Origin: Arbacia lixula
Lineage: Eukaryota > Echinodermata > Echinoidea > Arbacioida > Arbaciidae
NCBI GenBank assembly: GCA_963669155.1
Contig: OZ022588.1
Span: 14,267,835 to 14,331,834, forward strand
Length of the DNA: 64,000 nucleotides
Direction of reading: 5' to 3'
The stretch's first letter is position 1; each line of letters starts with the position of its first letter. The notes under the pieces were generated by a model, which made no database searches, had not been told where the DNA came from, and was given only the letters and a program-made list of their open reading frames with translations. A program made the translations under genes and the position numbers. Of this stretch, positions 57,559 through 64,000 are shown in pieces.

Positions 57559-57728
57559 TGGTACTCGATACCATCCTACAAGTTCAGATTTCCCGGTGAT
57601 AAGTTTTGGTTTTGTGTTTGGGCAACTGCTTACAGCGTTGTATAAAGGTACTCAATACCATCCCACAAGTTCAGGTTACCCGGTAATAAGGTCTGGTTTT
57701 GTGTTTGGGCAACTACTTACAGAGTTTT
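57559..57728 (+). repeat. 85-bp tandem duplication in the presumed gene B 3' UTR
   Basis: Two units starting GGTACTCGATACCATCC / GGTACTCAATACCATCC and ending TGGGCAACT.CTTACAG. Starts 70 bp after the stop codon. Confidence 0.85.
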
Positions 57729-58617
57729 TTAAAGGTTTAATGAATAATAGCTAAAATAATTTTGCTCAATAATTGCATTTAGTACTCAAATATAAAGGCC
57801 AGGGCTAATACAATTTATACCACCTTGATTAAAGTCACCTGCATTTGTGAAATACAAAGCTATGATTTAAATCACTTAGATTATGTGTTGTGGGGTAAGG
57901 GGAGAATGCTCCCTGGATAGAGAGTGGTATGTTTAAAAGATGCACTCTTGTTCAAGAAACATAGGTGGTTCATAAGATTCATGAGTAGTACTAGTGTTTG
58001 AGGCCTGTGAAAAAAAAACATATTAGGGGGTTCACGGCAATTGGCTCATGTATTGCTTATAAACAGCCCCTATGTGAAACTTAGACCATCAAGGTAAAAT
58101 GTTTTTAATAGGGAATATTGCATTATATGATTCAGGGTATTCATATCAGGCTTGACAAGTAGTCTCTGCTAATATTTCTTTGTATTTTCCTTTGGTTTGA
58201 ATTCAAGTTAATGTGTTTTGTAAATACATCATGTACAGGATTAATATGTTGTAGTTACATGTAGATGGCGCTGTACATGAATATGTCAGTTTGCATGCAT
58301 TACCCTGTGTATATATGGTAGACATTTCAGAATAGGATGTAGATACTCCTGGTAGTATGTATACTATGGACGCTACATGTATTACTATGATACCTTGAGC
58401 AATTTTTTTCTTTTTCATTCATCATTTGGTAATATGAATTTCCATTGTAGGTATGTATTCTGCAAAAAAATACTATCAATACGTCATACACCTGATTCCC
58501 TTTTTTCCATGGTGAGATTTTATGCAATCATTTCTATGAGGGTCAACGTATCAGGTTAAATTTGTATGGAGAACAATATTTTTGATACATCATGTAATCA
58601 TGTGAAGTTGATAATTT

Positions 58618-59010
58618 TGAGCTTTAATCATTTTTAGTTGCATTATAACAGTATGGTAGATTTTGTTTTGCAAAGAGGCTTTCTGCAGTAATTTTATTGA
58701 GAGGAGAAATGGTGCCTAGCTTTCAGTAAGATTGTTCAATCGATCATCGAACATATTTTGAGCTTTAAACATTTTTTGTTGCATTATAACAATGTTGTAG
58801 ATTTTGTTATGCAAAAAGGCTTTCTACAGTAATTTTATTGAGAGGAGAAATGGTGCCTAGCTATCAGTAAGATTGGTCTATCGATCATCGAACATATTTT
58901 TGATACATTATGTTATCATGTATTATAGTAATGTGGATGATTTGGTTTTGCAAAGAGGCTTTCTGCAGTAATTTTCTTGAGGAGAAATGGTGGCTAGGTA
59001 TCAGTAAGAT
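58618..59010 (+). repeat. three tandem units of about 140 bp downstream of gene B
   Basis: Units at about 58618, 58758 and 58900 share TTGCATTATAACA.T.TGTAGA, TTTTG.TTTGCAAAGAGGCTTTC-type sequence, GGAGAAATGGTGCCTAG and GATCATCGAACATATTTT. The third is shorter. They may be inside a long 3' UTR; no AATAAA was found between the stop and here. Confidence 0.8.
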
Positions 59011-60730
59011 TGTTCCTCGATCTGTACACCCCAAAAAATATCACACAGAAAATGATGATTAGACCCTTGCATCCACTACTTGCCAGACACGGATATTTCC
59101 ACCTGGTTAGTGATGGTTTTTGGTAACATAAGGACACGTATAGAACCTATACCCAGGCTGACATTTTCTTCCTTAGTTAAGTAGATTTGATCCTGATATG
59201 ATCTTTGTTTTTGCTGTACTCTTCAAAGTGATATGATTGATCAGTCTCTCAGAAACTAAGCAGAGAAAACACATTGCTAGTGTAGAATGCTGAACGACAG
59301 CTATTTCATAATATTTTTTTTACACTGTTTCCCTAAAACCGGTATATATGCATTATTTATTTGCGCTGTCGGAGATTTGCTGTGTACATGGCACTATTCT
59401 TTTGCAGTTTCATGTCTGTTTGCTATTTAATTAAAAGGAAGGTACAATGTCCATCTACATGTATTCGTCTCAATTCAGCTTGAGGTGAGAGAGGGGAGCA
59501 GAGAGGAAGAGCGGGGAGGGGGAAGAGAGAAACAGAGTGGAGGGGAAGGGGCACGGGGAGAGAGATTAGGAGGAAGAGAAGAGATAGGAGTCCGAATGAC
59601 AATGAATGAGAAAAAGGAGAGGGACTGTTTGCTATCTAGGAAAAGATTTAGCAAGAAGGTGACTGACTCTTTTGCACTGATCCTAATCTTTCATAACAAC
59701 TTGATAAGGAACGTACAGCAAAACAACATTGAAATGTTATGAGGTAATAAAAGAGGAAGTCCCGATTTAGTTATCGTCAGGAAATCTGAAAGAAATGGCG
59801 GACCCTATTTATGGCACCTGCTTTTACGATACGACATCGGCAAAATATTTGGAAAAACATCTTGGCTACAAAGTACGACTACTGTACACCGGCAAACTAA
59901 ACATGATGAAAATCCATTACAGAAGTGTGTTACCAGTTGCAATCGTCAGTTGCTTATGCCCGATTTTGCTTTGGTCATATGTGTGTGGATAAAGTTTGTG
60001 ACCGCAAGCAGCTCTGCTCCCCTCCCCCATCCACTCCCACGTTATCTTCGTCCGGTAAAGAAACAACTAACAATGATGATTATCCTAAATGTATGGATTT
60101 ATTAACTCCTGAACCACCCGATGATTAAGGCATGCAGGTGGGCATGTTTTTCTCTCATTTATCATTTTTGATTCCTAGTCGCCCTGTAGTCTAGAATTTG
60201 TCGGAATAGGACGGGGACTGTAATTGGGAATGCCAATTGTCTTGACAACATGTCCATATGACGACACCACTTCGGTACTCTATAACAGTATCACCGATTC
60301 TTCTTGAGGAAGGTAATGTCATCCTACGTATTCAGTTAGTAGTTCTTTTGAAAAGCTTGCAATACATGAAAGGAAAGCTGGGGAAAACATTACGTCAACT
60401 AAAGGTCATTTCCAATGCGTGGGTGAACAAATTAAATGACTGGTAGGTCAAACAAATGATAGTCCTATTTGGTGGTAATTTCCTTTCCTCCAGGCAATCC
60501 CTACCCCACCCAGCGTCACACTAGTCTATGGGAACAGACACCACATTTATTGTAACGCCGTCTCACTGGCAAAACCTACAACTTAAAAGCATTTGCTACA
60601 ATTGATCACAACACTTTCAACTTGATTATCTCCATTGTGTTCATGAAATGGAGAAATATTACAGAAAATATCATAACTTTGTTAATTTTCATGCAGATAT
60701 CACAAAAGTGGTATCCAATGAAAGAGAAAC
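59011..60730. other. no gene recognised
   Basis: Purine-rich low-complexity DNA at 59480-59600 opens a charged ORF. The next frame (59795-59992, starting MADPIYGTCFYDTTSAKYLE) has no domain I know and no splice partner, so I leave it uncalled. Confidence 0.5.
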
Positions 60731-60736
60731 GCCTAA

Positions 60737-60762
60737 CAATTCAATTCAATTCAATTCAATTC
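60737..60762. repeat. (AATTC)n pentanucleotide repeat
   Basis: Five AATTC units followed by TTTATTCATTTCACAAAC, which could be the end of a minus-strand retroelement. Confidence 0.75.
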
Positions 60763-61015
60763 TTTATTCATTTCACAAACAAACATAGACGACTTTCACG
60801 AACAAGGAATATAAGGCATCACCAGGAAGCCGGTGGCTTGTGAGGTGTCTAATTGTTGCTAGTAATGTTAAGGTTTTGCCCGAGCCAGTCCTATGGTTAT
60901 GTGTCTGGATGTAAGCTAGGCTACAGCCTGATGCGATGGTGCACGAGGCATGTATAAGACTATCAGAGCTAGTCTCCATATTTTAGACCAGTTCAGTCGA
61001 ACTGCTTGGCAAGGT

Positions 61016-61048
61016 GGGGGGGGGGGGGGGGGGAGGAGGGGGGGGGGC
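61016..61048. repeat. G-run
   Basis: Nearly pure G with two interruptions. A C-run followed by CCACC repeats at about 61938-61978 is similar low complexity. Confidence 0.85.
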
Positions 61049-62394
61049 TTAGCACCGCGATTGCCGGGGCTAATCGGAAATTTTGACAATGAGAAAAGGG
61101 CTTATCAGAGCAACGTCTTACATGAACGTCTTTCACACCCGTTCAAGGACCGTTCAAGCGATTTGCCGCTGCTGCTTGCCGGGGTGCTCCCTTTCTTGAC
61201 CCTTTCACACGTGTAAAGTCGTACTTGCGGAGAGACAAATCGCCAGTATTTTCAGGCTTTGTAGCGGTAGGAAAGCACTTGCGCCAAAGGGAAATTCGAC
61301 TCTGTGTTGACGTACCTCCACTCTTAAATGCTTCACCACATCGGGAGCCATGGTGACGGCAGAACAGGCCTGTCAAGACCACGGGAACCGTAAACATATT
61401 CATTACATTACTACCCATTCACTGGACAGTTGATGTATACCATTTGCAAGCCTTAAGTATAAAGTGGTATGAGAATCATACAAATAGTGTCTGCTTTTGA
61501 CGTACATGGTCACACATATATGCACTAGGTATCTCAAAAGAATACTATTATCACGAGACCGAGTGATAATAGTATTGTTATGAGATTACCGCAGACCTGA
61601 GGTTTAACCATATCCCGATTATTAGGGCAGTATGTGTTGGTTTTATAAACCAAATAACATTATGATTGATAATTAAAATATTTCGAGCCTACAACCATTT
61701 AAAGAGGAAAAAGAAAAAAATGTTTGCTCCCTGTTTATGAGCAGAACTCTAACCTTTTAATCAACAGCGCACGTTAGCGTTTAACTTCTTTAAATCTTGG
61801 AGTTGTTACTAATTCGACATGTATATATACTAAAGTTATTATGGAGGGTTCATGCAGTCTGTTTTTTTTTCTGCAAAACGCAGAATGAACTCTTATCAAG
61901 TGCATCGTCATTCACGCTTCCAAATGAAATACAGTACCACCCCCCCCCCCCCCCCACCCCACCACCACCACCACCCACCTACACACACCCCGCCCCTAAG
62001 TTCCTCGCGACGCCTCCTACAGTTAGAGTTGGCACACGGTGTGTTGTTGTTTTTAACTCGGTGGAAGTTAGAAGTGTCAACGCGCCGTCTCGATATTGCA
62101 CATTTTCTGTGATCGTCTGCCAGGATTTTCGGCAAAGTCGGCACCTATAGGTCGTGCCAACATGATGAAAAAAAATGATATCTGCGTTATAATATATAAC
62201 ATGTGTCGAACTTGAACCGACAACATGTGGCTAACCACATACCCGGGGTCTGAACTTGAGCTCGGCAAGTTTAAGGCTAACTGCTGGGTCGAATCTGGGA
62301 GTGACCCTTTAACACCAGGTGTGTGCAATATAGAATCACATGCACCTACAGCAGTACGTGCAGTGTGTACATTCACTCATGTGCTATATCACAC

Positions 62395-62415
62395 GTTCTC
62401 TCTCTCTCTCTATGT

Positions 62416-62471
<56 letters not shown>

Positions 62472-62522
62472 TTCTCTGTCTCTCGCTCTATCTCTCTTTC
62501 TCTCTCTGTCTCTCTCTCTCTT

Positions 62523-62576
<54 letters not shown>

Positions 62577-62590
62577 TCCCTTTCTCTATG
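62395..62590. repeat. (CT)n microsatellite of about 190 bp
   Basis: Long CT dinucleotide run with a few TCTTTC, TGTCTC and CGCTCTA interruptions. All three + frames stay open through it, giving false Ser/Leu-rich ORFs. Confidence 0.95.
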
Positions 62591-62599
62591 TCTTCCTAC

Positions 62600-64000
62600 C
62601 CATGCCTTTCCTTTGATTAAAAATTCAACTTACACACCTGACAATAATGCATCATGAGGTCCACGTATGTATAATCACAAACTAACAGACGGTAATAAAT
62701 TATGGCAGCCGAAGCTAATACAAGAAACCGTTTTTGGTGTCATTTGTAAAGTGTTGTGGTTTCTCATTAATTTGCTCCCTTCAACATAAGTTTCATTTTT
62801 TCCATTCCGATATTTTAAAATACACTATGCCTCGAGATTCCGATCTCTCTGATCTAATCTCTCTGTTTCGTTTTTGTTGAGATCAACTTCTTTCAGACAG
62901 AAGTGTTTGTTGATCTAACAACCTCGTGTTCTGAATCTTCCTAAATTATCGAAGGAAAGAAAAAATATCAAAAAGCTTTGCCATCTTCGTCATTTGTCTC
63001 GCCTTTCAAATAATTTATGACTCAATTCTGCCCCTCCTGCAAAAATATCTTACTCACGGGTAGACAAGGTGAGACGTATAAATCAAATCATCATAATGGT
63101 TGGGTCCGAAATAAAAAAACAAATCGGGACGTTCAGCTTGGATTGTGACAGCATATACCCTTTAACGAAATAGTGGGGTACATGGTCGCAGAGACGGGGT
63201 TTCTACACATTTAAAAGGACATGTGTCCATTTTGCTGGTCAAACAAATTACGTCGTGTAAAATCCACGAAAAATGCTGCTTAAGAATATTCCACAGAATA
63301 TGACAAGTCAAAAGTGAAGTTGAATGGGTTTAACACTAAAAAAATACATTTTATCTATAAAATAATATTTGTAACTGTCAAGTTTCATATTTCATAAATA
63401 TAGCCTTAATGTGGTGTTTGGCTCATGCAATGCTTTACAGAATTTGATTTTGTCTACAAAAAGGGATATACTTTTAATTACTTTTAATGATATACTTTGA
63501 CCTCATATGACTTAAAATGGAATGGTATTTGATGGAATGATACTGGAGTAAAAATTACCATGAATTGGCTATCAAAATATTCGAATTCCGAAACAGCCAG
63601 GTCTGTGTAAAAGTATCAGAGCTAACGGGTGTGTAGTGTTACTGTTCTATAAAATACAAAAAAGAAAATATCACAAGTCTGTCAAAGTCTTACCAACCTA
63701 TTGTTCTCAACCTGCCGTTTTATTCGAACAGAATGAACCGTTCTCGTTTTGTGTGTTCCCCATCAAATGATATATTATTACAATGATATTCACTTCCAGG
63801 TGTTTAATTAATTAATGTTCCTTACGTTTAATGGATGGAACGAGACAGTCATGCTTTCACATTTGCTCGGGTATTGTGCACAGTCTGGCATGTGAATGGA
63901 ATGGTAGAATAGCAAGAAATGAACTGTTGTTTTCAGCTGGTCACCAGATGTCCACTTTATTTTCTTTTAGAGGCACAATAGGTCAAGCCCACAATCACTT
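62600..64000. other. no gene recognised at the right end
   Basis: AT-rich DNA with short unsupported ORFs only. TTTGTCTCGCCTTTC near 62995 could be an end of the TGTCTCGCC-type element, but I could not find a matching second end. Confidence 0.5.

Noticed and set aside
59795-60128. Overlapping small ORFs (MADPIYGT... and one ending in LLTPEPPDD) as a possible gene
   Set aside because: No recognisable domain, no splice partner and no sign of conservation; they could be remnants of a transposable element.
62225-62657. Three overlapping ORFs of about 100-130 codons
   Set aside because: They are read through a (CT)n microsatellite and consist of Ser/Leu repeats.

Overview
The window is eukaryotic: the coding sequence is split into short exons with GT..AG introns, and AT-rich non-coding DNA is crowded with dispersed repeats. 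I infer a marine invertebrate deuterostome, most likely an echinoderm of sea-urchin type. The grounds are compositional style, the many short fold-back repeats, and a giant fold-back element that resembles the TU elements I recall from sea urchins. The sequence alone does not prove the species.

Three protein-coding genes can be supported, all on the + strand. (1) 3.6-21.1 kb is a complete nine-exon RABGGTB gene, the beta subunit of Rab geranylgeranyltransferase, predicted at 333 aa. (2) 30.6-44.3 kb (gene A) and (3) 50.5-57.5 kb (gene B) are tandem paralogues with six coding exons each, predicted at 292 and 296 aa. They encode multi-pass membrane proteins that I cannot name. Every coding intron in both is phase 0. 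The protein consists of two homologous four-helix halves, and intron positions are duplicated between the halves. The best guess for each half is a distant relationship to the TP53I11 four-helix family, unproven.

The rest is repeats. 0-3.5 kb, upstream of RABGGTB, has direct repeats around a 545-bp hairpin. RABGGTB introns hold several palindromic elements. 21-30.5 kb separates RABGGTB from gene A and holds tandem duplications and nested elements. Gene A introns hold a 6.4-kb fold-back element with 2.2-kb arms built from tandem repeats. 44.3-50.4 kb, between A and B, holds a second GC-rich fold-back. 57.5-64 kb, after gene B, has tandem repeats and microsatellites but no recognisable gene.

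Two palindromic miniature-element families can be defined from the window itself. One (four copies, about 585-645 bp without insertions) is always flanked by TTAA. The other (seven copies, about 200-370 bp without insertions) is flanked by TA and occurs only in the 32-57 kb interval of the paralogue pair. One copy of the TTAA family sits inside a copy of the TA family, and the other TA copies give its exact empty site.
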